Assembly (NCBI RefSeq): GCF_020096995.1
Contig: NZ_CP083692.1
Coordinates: 3,038,001 to 3,102,000, forward strand
Source of the DNA: Leucobacter sp. Psy1
Lineage (GTDB): Bacteria; Actinomycetota; Actinomycetes; Actinomycetales; Microbacteriaceae
Reading direction: 5' to 3'
Length of the DNA: 64,000 bases
Part shown: piece after piece, positions 24,490 through 33,678 of the stretch
How the letters are laid out: each line of letters opens with the position of its first letter
How positions within the stretch are numbered: position 1 is the first letter of the stretch
Notes under the pieces: generated by a model
Databases searched by the model: none
What the model was told of the DNA's origin: nothing
What the model saw: the letters and a program-made list of their open reading frames with translations, nothing else
Made by a program: the position numbers and the translations under genes

Positions 24490-26712
24490 ATGAGTAACTC
24501 GCACCACGACGGCGTTAAACACACCGACGGACATCACGAGTCCCACACACCCGCGGAGCACGAGTCCCATCATGAGATGGCGCATCATGCCCATACGGAT
24601 GTGGCCGATGCCGCGACATCGGGCTCCTCGCATCATGCACATCCCGACACGATGTCTCACGGTGCGCACGGCACCGATGGAGGGCACGACACTCACGGGG
24701 CCCACGAGGGGCACGGTGGTCATGCGGGGCACGGCGACCATGTCGGGCAGTTCCGCCGGTTGTTCTGGATCATGCTCGTCCTGGCGGTCCCGACCGTTGC
24801 GCTGTCGGGCATGTTCTCGATGATCCTCGGCTATTCTCTCCCGGACATCTCCGGGATCATGTGGGTGTCTCCGGTGCTGGGAACGGTGATGTATGTCTGG
24901 GGCGGGAAACCGTTCCTCGTCGGCGCCGTCAGCGAGATCCGCTCCCGAAAGCCCGGGATGATGCTCCTCATCGGCCTCGCAATCACGGTCGCATTCCTCG
25001 CCTCGTGGGGTGCGACCCTAGGGATGTTGCATCACGAGCTCGACTTCTGGTGGGAGCTGGCGCTCCTCATCGTCATCATGCTGCTCGGTCACTGGATCGA
25101 GATGCGCTCCCTCGCCCAGACCACCTCCGCCCTCGACTCTCTGGCCGCTCTCCTCCCGGATGAGGCGGAACGGGTCGAGAATGGCGAGGTCGTTGTCGTC
25201 TCACCCGCCGACCTTGTCGTCGGCGATGTTGTCGTCGTTCGGCCCGGAGGCAGCGTCCCCGCGGATGGGCGCATTGTCGATGGACGCGCGTCGATGGACG
25301 AGTCCATGGTCACCGGTGAATCTCGCACGGTCACCCGCGGCAGCGGTGATCCGGTCACAGCGGGCACTGTCGCCACCGATTCGGGATTGCGTGTTGAGAT
25401 CACTGCGATCGGTGATGACACCACCCTCGCCGGCATCCAACGCCTGGTGACCGAAGCGCAGAGCTCCTCGTCCCGCGCCCAGCGACTCGCCGACACCGCC
25501 GCCGGATGGCTGTTCTGGTTCGCACTCGGATCTGCGGCCATCACCGCGCTCGTATGGACCCTGGTGGGATTCCCGGATGCCGCCGTCATCCGCACGATCA
25601 CCGTCTTGGTGATCGCTTGCCCCCACGCGCTCGGTCTGGCCATCCCGCTAGTCGTGTCGATCGCGACCGAGCGGGCCGCGCGCGGTGGCGTCCTCGTCAA
25701 GGACCGGCTGGCGTTGGAGAGCATGCGCACTGTCGACACTGTGTTGTTCGACAAGACCGGAACTCTCACGAAAGGCGAGCCTGTCGTCTCCGAAGTATCG
25801 ATCACCGGCGGGGGCGACGCGGATCAGGTGCTTGCGCTGGCGGCCGCCGCGGAAGTCGACAGTGAGCATCCCCTGGCGAAGGCGATTGTCCGTGCCGCTG
25901 CCGAGAAGAAGCTCACGGTGCCCGGAAGTCGCGACTTCACCTCATCTCCCGCGGTTGGCGTCACTGCAACCGTCGACGGGTCGACCATCCGCGTCGGTGG
26001 ACCGCACCTTCTCACGGAGGAAGGCGCAGACGAACTCCCCATTGCCGACGCCTGGCGCACGGACGGCGCCATCATCCTCCACGTCATTCAAGACGGGCGT
26101 GTGATTGGTGCGTTGAAGCTCGCCGATGAGGTGCGTTCGGAGTCGCGCGAAGCGGTCGATGCGATCCACGTCCTCGGCGTGCAAGTGGTCATGATCACCG
26201 GAGACGCAGAGGCCGTCGCACATGCCGTCGCTCAAGATCTCGGCATCGACCGGGTCTTCGCCGGGGTCCGTCCAGAAGACAAGGCCGCGAAGGTCCAGGA
26301 GCTTCAGCGAGAAGGTCGGAAAGTCGCGATGGTCGGCGACGGTGTTAATGACGCTCCCGCACTCGCCCAAGCCGACGTCGGGCTCGCAATCGGCGCGGGC
26401 ACGGATGTCGCGATCGCCTCGGCCGGCGTCATCCTCGCCAGCGACGACCCCCGCTCCGTGCTCTCGGTAATCGAACTGTCCCGCGCCGCGTACCGAAAGA
26501 TGAAACAGAACCTCTGGTGGGCTGCGGGCTATAACCTCATCTCCGTCCCCCTCGCAGCCGGTGCCCTCGCCCCTATCGGGTTCGTGCTGCCGATGTCGGT
26601 CGGCGCCGTCCTCATGTCGCTGTCCACGATCGTCGTCGCGCTCAACGCGCAGCTGTTGCGGCGCCTGGACCTTCGTCCTGAGACCACGACTCGCGCCATC
26701 CTCGACCGATGA
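24490..26712 (+). CDS. copB: P1B-type ATPase, CopB-like (CPH motif), copper export
   Basis: The 740-residue pump has a His-rich N-terminus (residues 1-85) instead of CxxC domains, eight membrane helices, the CPH motif in VIACPHALGLAIP, phosphorylation site DKTGTLTKGE, actuator loop TGES, and hinge GDGVNDAPALAQAD. CPH with a His-rich N-terminus defines the CopB (P1B-3) group exporting Cu(II)/Cu(I) or Ag. GAGGAGG precedes ATG 24490. It is flanked by the YHS protein and CsoR and controlled by the operator at 24089. Confidence 0.9.
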   Translation: MSNSHHDGVKHTDGHHESHTPAEHESHHEMAHHAHTDVADAATSGSSHHAHPDTMSHGAHGTDGGHDTHGAHEGHGGHAGHGDHVGQFRRLFWIMLVLAVPTVALSGMFSMILGYSLPDISGIMWVSPVLGTVMYVWGGKPFLVGAVSEIRSRKPGMMLLIGLAITVAFLASWGATLGMLHHELDFWWELALLIVIMLLGHWIEMRSLAQTTSALDSLAALLPDEAERVENGEVVVVSPADLVVGDVVVVRPGGSVPADGRIVDGRASMDESMVTGESRTVTRGSGDPVTAGTVATDSGLRVEITAIGDDTTLAGIQRLVTEAQSSSSRAQRLADTAAGWLFWFALGSAAITALVWTLVGFPDAAVIRTITVLVIACPHALGLAIPLVVSIATERAARGGVLVKDRLALESMRTVDTVLFDKTGTLTKGEPVVSEVSITGGGDADQVLALAAAAEVDSEHPLAKAIVRAAAEKKLTVPGSRDFTSSPAVGVTATVDGSTIRVGGPHLLTEEGADELPIADAWRTDGAIILHVIQDGRVIGALKLADEVRSESREAVDAIHVLGVQVVMITGDAEAVAHAVAQDLGIDRVFAGVRPEDKAAKVQELQREGRKVAMVGDGVNDAPALAQADVGLAIGAGTDVAIASAGVILASDDPRSVLSVIELSRAAYRKMKQNLWWAAGYNLISVPLAAGALAPIGFVLPMSVGAVLMSLSTIVVALNAQLLRRLDLRPETTTRAILDR

Positions 26713-26735
26713 CCATGACGAATCAGGAGAAGACG

Positions 26736-27056
26736 ATGACCGACGTCATTAAACCTGCAGCTTCGTGTGACCACGGCGAGCACGGCTACATCACCGACAA
26801 AGCCCGCTACCTCGCCCGACTCAAACGCATCGAAGGCCAAGCACGTGGCGTGCACCGCATGGTCGAAGACGAGCAATACTGCATCGATATCCTCACCCAG
26901 ATCTCCGCACTCACCGGCGCCCTGCAAGGCGTCGCCATCGGACTCCTCGAAGACCACCTCCGCCACTGCGTCGCAGACGCCGTCCGCGCAGGCGGGGACA
27001 CTGCCGAAGAGAAAATACGAGAGGCATCTCAAGCCATCGGCCGCCTCGTCCGGTGA
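26736..27056 (+). CDS. csoR: Copper-sensing repressor CsoR
   Basis: The 106-residue all-helical protein has the CsoR signature RLKRIEGQARGVHRMVEDEQYCIDIL and the metal-ligand set Cys (YCIDI), His and Cys (LLEDHLRHC). Apo-CsoR binds the GC-rich palindrome at 24089 and leaves DNA on binding Cu(I). AGGAG lies 6-7 nt before ATG 26736; ATG 26709, overlapping the ATPase stop, is an alternative start. It closes the copper operon. Confidence 0.9.
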   Translation: MTDVIKPAASCDHGEHGYITDKARYLARLKRIEGQARGVHRMVEDEQYCIDILTQISALTGALQGVAIGLLEDHLRHCVADAVRAGGDTAEEKIREASQAIGRLVR

Positions 27057-27450
27057 GGTGAGAGCCGCGGAATCACGCGGAGGTTGTGATCGACGCTCTG
27101 ACTGCCTGTTTCACGAAAGGTCACAACGTCTGCGGCGTTCATACATGCGCGCGTCCGCAGTGCCAAACGCCGCCTCGTTGAGCTGCGACCTATTCACAGC
27201 CGCCCCGAGTCGGGAAACATCGTGATTGGCGCAGGCTGACTGTCATGCATCTTCCTCTCCGCGCACAAGGCACGACGCTTACCGAAGAGCAGGCGAAAAT
27301 GCTCGATGACGAGTTCTTCCGCTCGAACCCGCCGGGATGCCAGACGCTGACGCATCGAGGCGCAACTGTGGGTCGCGATCTCGCTGCCGAGCCGCATCGT
27401 TGAATCGCGTGTTCAGCAGATATCGGGTGCTGTGTCGCTTGGCGGTGGAG
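27057..27450. other. Gap between copper and cadmium modules
   Basis: About 390 bases without a firm gene. A 52-codon ORF at 27245-27403 (starts MHLPLRAQGTTLTEEQAKML, then DDEFFRSNPPG) has protein-like composition but no ribosome site and no recognisable family; it may be a decayed gene at the junction of two cassettes. Confidence 0.35.
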
Positions 27451-27486
27451 CACTGATTGATCAGTCAGTGCTGTATAGTTCAGCGT
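27451..27486 (+). promoter_or_regulatory. Operator and leaderless promoter of the CmtR-like regulator gene
   Basis: ACTGATTGATCAGT (27452-27465) is a perfect 6-bp inverted repeat, nested in CACTGA...TCAGTG (27451-27470). TATAGT (27474-27479) lies 7 nt before GTG 27487. The repeat overlaps the -35 region, as expected for an ArsR-family repressor site. Confidence 0.6.
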
Positions 27487-27846
27487 GTGCTGACTATTGC
27501 TTCACGCCTCGACGTCATGAACCGGCTCGGCCGTGCCATGGCGGATCCGACGCGTTCCCGGATCCTGATGACGTTGCTCGATGGTCCGAGCTACCCGGCC
27601 GTGCTCTCGCGCGAGTTGGAGCTGACGCGCTCGAACGTGTCTAACCATCTCACCTGCCTGCGCGACTGCGGGGTCGTGGTCGCTGAGCCTGAGGGTCGCC
27701 AGACTCGCTACGAGATCGCAGATCCGCACCTTGCTGCTGCGCTCGTTTCCCTCGTGGACGTGACGCTGGCTGTCGATGAGCACGCACCTTGCGTGGACTC
27801 AGCATGCACGGTACCTTGCTGCTGCGGGACGGGGGCGGACGCGTGA
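27487..27846 (+). CDS. cmtR: ArsR/SmtB family metalloregulator, CmtR-like (Cd/Pb sensor)
   Basis: The 119-residue winged-helix repressor has the CmtR layout: RLGRAMADPTRSRILMTLLDG, recognition helix LTRSNVSNHLTCLRDCGVVV, and a Cys in the C-terminal region. The two Cys in HLTCLRDC correspond to the DNA-helix metal ligands of mycobacterial CmtR, with a third ligand in the tail; here the tail is unusually Cys-rich (CVDSACTVPCCCG). Leaderless GTG 27487. Its stop overlaps the start of the ATPase gene (GTGA). Confidence 0.85.
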   Translation: MLTIASRLDVMNRLGRAMADPTRSRILMTLLDGPSYPAVLSRELELTRSNVSNHLTCLRDCGVVVAEPEGRQTRYEIADPHLAAALVSLVDVTLAVDEHAPCVDSACTVPCCCGTGADA

Positions 27847-29801
27847 GCGCGGCGTGTGGCTGCGAACACGAGCCTGCTACTGCGGCGGATGATGAGAATG
27901 AAGAGGTGGGGCGACCCTGGTGGAAGGACCGCGGCATCATGGTGCCGGTCTTTTCAGGTGTCGCATTCCTCACCGGTCTAATCCTTGAATGGTCCGGCCT
28001 CGAGATCCCGGCGCTCGTGCTGTTCTGGGCCGGCCTGTTGCTGGGCGCGTCGACGTTCACTCCTGGCGCGATCCGGAAGCTGTTAAAGGGCAAGCTCGGG
28101 ATCGGGCTGCTGATGACGATCAGCGCGATCGGCGCGGTCATTCTCGGTTACGTCGAGGAGGCCGCAGCGTTGGCCTTCCTATACTCAATCGCAGAGGCCC
28201 TCGAGGACAAGGCGATGGACCGCGCCCGGGGAGGGCTGCGGGCGCTGCTGAAGCTGGTGCCGGAGACGGCGACAGTGCTGCGCGACGGGGTGTCCGTGCA
28301 GGTTCAGGCGAAGGAGCTGACGGTCGGCCAGGTCATGGTGGTCCGACCGGGCGAGCGGATCGCGACCGACGGGATCGTCCGTGCGGGGCGCTCCAGCTTG
28401 GACACCTCGGCGATCACCGGGGAATCGATCCCGGTCGAGGTCGAGCCCGGCGATGCGGTGTCGGCCGGCGCGATCAACAGCGCCGGCGCACTGGAGGTCG
28501 AAACGACCGCGGCGGGTACCGACAACTCGCTAACCACGATCGTCGAACTGGTGGAGCAGGCGCAGACGGAGAAGGGCGAGCGTGCTCGTCTCGCGGACCG
28601 GATCGCTCGCCCGCTGGTGCCCGGTGTGCTGATCCTCGCCGCCCTCGTCGCGATCCTCGGATCGCTGCTGGGCGACCCGGAGATGTGGATCACCCGCGCA
28701 CTCGTCGTGCTAGTCGCAGCCTCACCCTGTGCGCTGGCGATCTCTGTTCCGCTGACGGTCGTCGCCGCGATCGGCGCGGCGAGCAAGTTCGGCGTGATCA
28801 TCAAATCCGGAGCCGTCTTCGAGCGCTTCGGCACGGTCCGGCATGTAGCCGTCGACAAGACCGGCACCCTCACCTGCAACGAGCCCGCGGTCACCGCCGT
28901 CCTCACCGCGAACAGCGTGACCGAGACACAGGCGCTGGCCTGGGCGGCGGCGCTGGAACAGCACAGCACGCATCCCCTCGCCTCCGCTATCACCGCTGCG
29001 ACTCCGGGCATTGCGGCAGCTGTAGACGTGACCGAGAAGGCCGGGCACGGCATCGAAGGCACCGTCGACGGGTCGAGAATCACCGTCGGCAGCCCCCGCT
29101 GGCTCGACGCCGGGGAGCTCGGAGACCGGGTCGCGGGTCTCGAGGAACAGGGCATGACCGTCGTGATCGTCCACCGGGACGGATTCCCGGTCGGGGCGAT
29201 CGGTGTCCGCGACGAACTGCGCCCCGAAGTTCCCGAAGTCGTCCGCACGCTCGCGGATCAGGGCATCGACATGACCATGCTCACCGGCGACAACGCCCGC
29301 ACCGCACGCGCCCTCGCCGCACAGGCTGGCATCAAGGATGTGCGTGCGGAGCTGCGTCCCGAGGACAAGGCAGCGGCAATCGGTGAGCTGTCGAAGGCGG
29401 GATCGGTCGCGATGATTGGCGACGGCATCAACGACGCCCCGGCCCTCGCCTCCGCGGACATCGGCATCGCTATGGGAGCGACCGGTTCCGACGCAGCGAT
29501 CGAGTCCGCCGATGTCGCGTTCACGGGCCACGACCTGCGCCTCATTCCGCGGGCGTTCGACCACGCCCGCCGGTGTCGGCGGATCATCAACCAGAACATC
29601 TTCCTGTCGTTGCTGATCATCACCGCGTTGCTCCCACTCGCGCTGTTCGGAGTCCTGGGGCTGGCCGCCGTCGTCCTGGTCCACGAGATCGCTGAGGTCA
29701 TCGTGATCCTTAACGGCCTGCGCGCCGCGCGCGCCAAGTCGCCCGCGCTGTCGTCGGTAACGCCTTCTTCACCTGTCGCGGTCCACGCGGGTCGGAACTG
29801 A
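27843..29801 (+). CDS. P1B-type heavy-metal ATPase (SPC motif), Cd/Zn/Co export
   Basis: The 652-residue pump has a short Cys-containing N-terminus (CGCEHE) without a full metal-binding domain, the SPC motif in VAASPCALAIS, TGES actuator loop, DKTGTLTCNE phosphorylation site and GDGINDAPALASADIGIAMG hinge. SPC places it in the P1B-4-like/CtpG-CadA group that moves divalent Co, Zn or Cd; the CmtR-like sensor beside it favours cadmium. Start GTG 27843 overlaps the regulator stop. Confidence 0.85.
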   Translation: MSAACGCEHEPATAADDENEEVGRPWWKDRGIMVPVFSGVAFLTGLILEWSGLEIPALVLFWAGLLLGASTFTPGAIRKLLKGKLGIGLLMTISAIGAVILGYVEEAAALAFLYSIAEALEDKAMDRARGGLRALLKLVPETATVLRDGVSVQVQAKELTVGQVMVVRPGERIATDGIVRAGRSSLDTSAITGESIPVEVEPGDAVSAGAINSAGALEVETTAAGTDNSLTTIVELVEQAQTEKGERARLADRIARPLVPGVLILAALVAILGSLLGDPEMWITRALVVLVAASPCALAISVPLTVVAAIGAASKFGVIIKSGAVFERFGTVRHVAVDKTGTLTCNEPAVTAVLTANSVTETQALAWAAALEQHSTHPLASAITAATPGIAAAVDVTEKAGHGIEGTVDGSRITVGSPRWLDAGELGDRVAGLEEQGMTVVIVHRDGFPVGAIGVRDELRPEVPEVVRTLADQGIDMTMLTGDNARTARALAAQAGIKDVRAELRPEDKAAAIGELSKAGSVAMIGDGINDAPALASADIGIAMGATGSDAAIESADVAFTGHDLRLIPRAFDHARRCRRIINQNIFLSLLIITALLPLALFGVLGLAAVVLVHEIAEVIVILNGLRAARAKSPALSSVTPSSPVAVHAGRN

Positions 29802-29813
29802 GAGGAGTTGGTC

Positions 29814-30131
29814 ATGGAGATTACGTTGCAATACTTCGACGGGTGCCCGAACTGGGAGATACTCGATCGTCGGCTTGCTGGGCTGCTCGACGGCCGATCA
29901 GATGTCCGCGTCACACGTCAGTTGGTCGAGACCCCGGAGGACGCTGTGCGACTCGGGTTCCACGGGTCACCGACCGTTCTCGTCGACGGGGTCGATCCCT
30001 TCGCAGACGAGCACGCGCCGGTCGGGCTCGCCTGCCGGGTGTTTAGTACCCCTGCCGGGCTGGGAGGGTCTCCGACCGTCGAGCAGTTGCGCGAGGCGAT
30101 TTCCGGGCGAGCGCTGACGGGTGATGCTTGA
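29814..30131 (+). CDS. Thioredoxin-like small protein of the cadmium module
   Basis: The 105-residue protein starts MEITLQYFDGCPNW and later has GFHGSPTVLVDG, the CPxx and cis-Pro elements of a thioredoxin-like fold, but the second active-site Cys is replaced by Trp (CPNW). Similar small proteins follow metal ATPase genes in actinobacterial mobile islands; the function is unknown, perhaps metal or thiol handling. GAGGAG precedes ATG 29814. Its stop is immediately adjacent to the opposing stop of the zinc-finger recombinase gene. Confidence 0.65.
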   Translation: MEITLQYFDGCPNWEILDRRLAGLLDGRSDVRVTRQLVETPEDAVRLGFHGSPTVLVDGVDPFADEHAPVGLACRVFSTPAGLGGSPTVEQLREAISGRALTGDA

Positions 30132-32081
30132 TCAGGCGCGGGTGGAACGAAGAGCCGGGTAATCGGACCACTCACCGCCGGCGAGACGTGACCATGAGGC
30201 AGCGGACGCCGTCGTGATGCCGAGGAGGTCCGAGACGATCCGGGGATGCAGTTGCCGTGTGAGTTCGATGAGCGCTGTTGTGCGGGCGCTCCCGGCAAGC
30301 AAGCCTTCGGCGCGAAGACGACGGCTCAGTGGGCCCGGGGTGAGGTGGCGGCCTGGGTTCCTGCCGGGGAACAGCCATCCTTCAGGATGGCCCTTTGTGG
30401 CATCGACGAGCTCGACGATGGCGTCGCCGAGGATCTCTGGGACCTTGATCGGCTCGGCTCCGACGGTGAGCGTCACGGGCTGCGAGCTCGTATCGACCTG
30501 TGCCCGGGTGATCGTGACGATGCGGGTCAGCTGGATGCCGTAGAGCAGTACGAGGAGACCCGCGGCCCGGGTCTTCGGGTCCATGTCGGCATCGGACAGG
30601 AACCTGCGGGCCATCTGCCATCGGTGGTCGGAGGCATAGTCTCGCCCTTCGAGGCGATGGGCTCGAAACTCGACGCGAAGGGTGCTCAACCGGTGCTTTC
30701 GCAGCCAGCGAGTGAACGGTGCCAGCGCGTCGCGTTGGCTGGGCGAATCGGTCAGATGCGCGTCGAGTAGGCGCTGCGGAAACGTCGCCAGCGTCTCCTG
30801 GTGCGACCGGATCTCTCCGAGGAACGCGGCGCAGTACTTCAGCGCAGTCCGTTGCCTCTGGAATCCGGAAGCAGGGCTGGACGCGATGCGCAGTGCCCGA
30901 GTGGATCGGAGGAGCTCCCAGGTGCAGTATCGGCGCAAGATCAACCGGTCCTCGGGATGGTCGATGCCATCGAGCCAGTCGTTGAGCCAGTGGGTGAAAC
31001 GCGTGCCCTCGACGTCGAGCTCCGGCAGCACGCCGGAACGGACCAGCAGTGAGAGGAGGAACGCGACCGACTGTCCCGACCGGGCTCGGGTGATGATCGC
31101 CTCGGCGGTGAGCGGCAGGGTCCCGTCCGCGAGCTCGCGGAGCACCATCGCGCACTTGCTCTTGTGCAGCCAGCGTTCGAGCGACGCCGCCTTGCCATGG
31201 TGCGTGAGCAGATAGTCAGCAAGGGGGTGGAGGTCCGCGCGGATCTCTCCCGCATCGTCGGCGAGCAGTTGCTGGATCGCGACGGGCCGGCGGCACTCGA
31301 CGCAGAGGTGATGTTTGCGGATCTCCTCGATCGAGCCGCATCCGGGGCAGGCCATCGTGATCGGAGTGCCCGCGCAGTCGGCGCAGACCATCTGGCCATT
31401 CATGAAGCCGGTCAGGAACACCCTGCGCGCGCACTCGGGACAAGGTTGTGGTCTGCGCATCGCGTAGTAGCAGCGCGCGCATACTCGTCGTCCGTCGAGG
31501 TGGGAGGCGACGCGGCCAGGTTCTCCGCAGAGACCACAGGTCTTGATCGGTGCGGTGTAGCAGGCCAGACAGACCAGTTCCGGGCGACGGACGATGATGG
31601 TCGCATGCTGACCGCACCGCGAGCAGTCGCCGAACGATCGAGGGTCGGCTCGCCAACAGTCACGGCAAAAGCGCTGTCCGTCGATCGTGCGCTGCACGGG
31701 CCGGACCCGGCCACAGGACGCGCACGAGACGGACCGGGCGTTCCGCTCGCATCGGGAGCAGTGCCGACCACCGCCCGGCGTCTTGTGGGGCATTCTCACC
31801 GCGCGTCCGCAGGACTCGCACGTCGGCAGCATCACCCGGCTTGCCCCTTCTTCGACCAGCGCGCGGGCCAGATCCTGAACGGTCACCGGCACGTTCGCAT
31901 GCTGCCCCTCCAGGACTCCGGGCTGCTTGATCAGCGCGAGCTCAAGAAGCCGCTGCGTGAGGGGTACTGGCGCAACCGAATGCACGATCTCAGCGATTCG
32001 CTCGCGAGAGATTTCGGGAACGAGAGGGTGGACGAGAGCGACGACTTCAGCGACTCGCGGCAGCTGCGGAGGCTTGGCCAC
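30132..32081 (-). CDS. Zinc-finger protein with degenerate tyrosine-recombinase-like C-terminus
   Basis: The 649-residue protein has residues about 88-270 packed with CxxC pairs (CESCGR, CSRCER, CASCGR, CRDCWR, CSRCGQ, CGLCGE, CPECAR, CPGCGS, CVECRR), a tandem treble-clef/ribbon array. Residues about 370-640 resemble an integrase core-binding plus catalytic domain (LLVLLYGIQLTRIVTITRAQVD, ...RQLHPRIVSDLLGITTASAASW), but no HxxR box or Tyr nucleophile is clear, so it is probably not catalytic by itself. GTG start, 5 nt after the XRE gene, third of a three-gene recombinase module. A DNA-binding accessory factor for the 32412 recombinase is the best guess. Confidence 0.65.
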   Translation of the reverse strand: MAKPPQLPRVAEVVALVHPLVPEISRERIAEIVHSVAPVPLTQRLLELALIKQPGVLEGQHANVPVTVQDLARALVEEGASRVMLPTCESCGRAVRMPHKTPGGGRHCSRCERNARSVSCASCGRVRPVQRTIDGQRFCRDCWRADPRSFGDCSRCGQHATIIVRRPELVCLACYTAPIKTCGLCGEPGRVASHLDGRRVCARCYYAMRRPQPCPECARRVFLTGFMNGQMVCADCAGTPITMACPGCGSIEEIRKHHLCVECRRPVAIQQLLADDAGEIRADLHPLADYLLTHHGKAASLERWLHKSKCAMVLRELADGTLPLTAEAIITRARSGQSVAFLLSLLVRSGVLPELDVEGTRFTHWLNDWLDGIDHPEDRLILRRYCTWELLRSTRALRIASSPASGFQRQRTALKYCAAFLGEIRSHQETLATFPQRLLDAHLTDSPSQRDALAPFTRWLRKHRLSTLRVEFRAHRLEGRDYASDHRWQMARRFLSDADMDPKTRAAGLLVLLYGIQLTRIVTITRAQVDTSSQPVTLTVGAEPIKVPEILGDAIVELVDATKGHPEGWLFPGRNPGRHLTPGPLSRRLRAEGLLAGSARTTALIELTRQLHPRIVSDLLGITTASAASWSRLAGGEWSDYPALRSTRA

Positions 32082-32086
32082 CGCGG

Positions 32087-32422
32087 CTACTTCGTACGCG
32101 GCCGACGAATCGCCGCGCGAACAGGACGGAGATCACCGATCGACCCCCGTGTCGCCTCCTCGCCCACCGCCACCGGGGCCAAGGCCTCCCGGCGAGTGAT
32201 CGTCACGAGATCGTTGAGCGAGCACTCCAGTGCATCGCACAACGCCGCCAACACGTCAAGACGCACCCGCTGTGGCGGCTGAGTCACCAGCCGATAGACC
32301 TGCTCCCGGGACAGGTCGATGCCGCGCTCTTCGAGCAGGGGCTTCAGCTTGGAGGTCTGGAAGATCCCGCGCGAAGCCATCACGCTGCGCAGATTCCAGC
32401 CGGTGTCGAGCTCAACGGTCAT
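32087..32422 (-). CDS. XRE-type helix-turn-helix protein
   Basis: The 111-residue protein has an HTH close to its N-terminus (LKPLLEERGIDLSREQVYRLVTQPPQRVRLDVLAALCDALECSLNDL overall), the Cro/C1 type with the typical LAALCDALECSLNDL end seen in YozG-like regulators. ATG 32422 overlaps the end of the recombinase gene by 11 nt. It probably controls the module or acts as a directionality or DNA-bending factor. Confidence 0.8.
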   Translation of the reverse strand: MTVELDTGWNLRSVMASRGIFQTSKLKPLLEERGIDLSREQVYRLVTQPPQRVRLDVLAALCDALECSLNDLVTITRREALAPVAVGEEATRGSIGDLRPVRAAIRRPRTK

Positions 32423-33530
32423 CAACTTCTCCTTCGATGAGGGCCTTCAGCGCTTCGGCGAGCACGCGGTTCTTGTAGTCCGAACTGACGGAGGCGTAGA
32501 TCGAGGTCGTCGAGGCATGCATATGCCCGACCTGCTCTTGGACGAATCGATCGGCGTACCCGAACTCCAGAAGGTGCGTGACATAGGAATGCCGGAGGCT
32601 GTGCAGCGTCAGATCCTTCGACAGGCCGGCTTCATCACGCAGCTCTGCGAACCTCCGGTCGAGATACCCAGCAGACAGACGCGTACGGCGCTCGGTCACC
32701 CAGAGCGCGTCGAGGCGGTCTCCGGGCGCGAAACGGGCCCGGGCCTGCTCGAGCCATTGCTGCATTCCGGGCACCCACCAGTCGAACTCCGGCACCAGCA
32801 GCACCGTGCGACGTCGTGGCGCGCCACCACCCGCCGCCTTCGCCCATCGCACGTGAACCGCGCCGTAGCGCCCCCACTGCCGCATCTTCGCGTTGTGGTG
32901 CAAATCGACGGTATCGAGCATCACCGCCTCAGTGCGGCGCAGACCGAACGCGTAGACCGTCTTCAGCAACTGGGCATCCCGCAACGCGCCGAGCGCACCC
33001 TTTCTCCCGGAGCTCACGAGCAGCTCGACGCGAGCGTCGGCCGTGTCAAACAGGCGCTCAATCTCGTCGTATGTGAACGGGCGACGCTTCCCATCGCCTT
33101 CAAACTCGAACCGATGCGCCACCGTGTTCCACGGCAGACACACCTGCGAGGGGACCTCCCCAAACTCGCGATCGCAGATCTCCATCCAGTCGTACAACGG
33201 GTTCGTGAGGTAATCACAGAACCCACGGATAGACCCATGGTTGGCGCGCATCGTCGACAGCGTCCGAGTGCGACCGCCGGACTCAGCAGTGAACTCATCC
33301 ACATCCGCGACCGTCCACCTCCATGGCGGTTTGTCCACGAAATCACGGAACCGCGTCACCGTCGCCGTCCGGTTCCGTATCGTCTGCTCACGGAGTCCGC
33401 GCGACAGCTGCTGGTTCCGCCAACCATCGATCATCGCGCTGAAAACCTGCGCTTCCGGGTTCGCCAGTGCGACGTTCGATGCTGACGTGATCAGCCGAAG
33501 CGCCGCTGGAGAAGCCCCAAAATCTTGCAT
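32412..33530 (-). CDS. Tyrosine recombinase/integrase
   Basis: The 372-residue enzyme has an N-terminal SAM-like core-binding domain and a catalytic domain with the expected residues: Arg in AFGLRRTEAVML, H-x-x-R in LHSLRHSYVTHL, and His/Tyr in QVGHMHASTTSIYASV. ATG 33530 is preferred to an upstream TTG; the start codon falls inside the TTGCAT-TAG-ATGCAA palindrome. It is the only complete recombinase in the window and the best candidate for mobilising the metal-resistance island. Product length and partners differ from classical three-recombinase (RIT) or Tn554 elements. Confidence 0.88.
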   Translation of the reverse strand: MQDFGASPAALRLITSASNVALANPEAQVFSAMIDGWRNQQLSRGLREQTIRNRTATVTRFRDFVDKPPWRWTVADVDEFTAESGGRTRTLSTMRANHGSIRGFCDYLTNPLYDWMEICDREFGEVPSQVCLPWNTVAHRFEFEGDGKRRPFTYDEIERLFDTADARVELLVSSGRKGALGALRDAQLLKTVYAFGLRRTEAVMLDTVDLHHNAKMRQWGRYGAVHVRWAKAAGGGAPRRRTVLLVPEFDWWVPGMQQWLEQARARFAPGDRLDALWVTERRTRLSAGYLDRRFAELRDEAGLSKDLTLHSLRHSYVTHLLEFGYADRFVQEQVGHMHASTTSIYASVSSDYKNRVLAEALKALIEGEVDDR

Positions 33531-33678
33531 TAGATGCAACAAAGTATGGGACAGTGCATCACCCTGTCAACTCAGATCTCAGCATCCGCCAGATCTCGCT
33601 GTTATGGTCAGAGCAGATCCGCACCTCTCTGGTGAATAGACGTCGTTTGCAAGTGTGAACAGTTGCATTCACTGCAAC
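33525..33678. repeat. Paired TTGCA-type inverted repeats before the recombinase
   Basis: TTGCAT-TAG-ATGCAA at 33525-33539 covers the recombinase start codon and GTTGCA-TTCAC-TGCAAC lies at 33662-33678. A further TTTGCAA (33646-33652) lies between them. They could be recombinase core sites or XRE operators. Confidence 0.45.
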
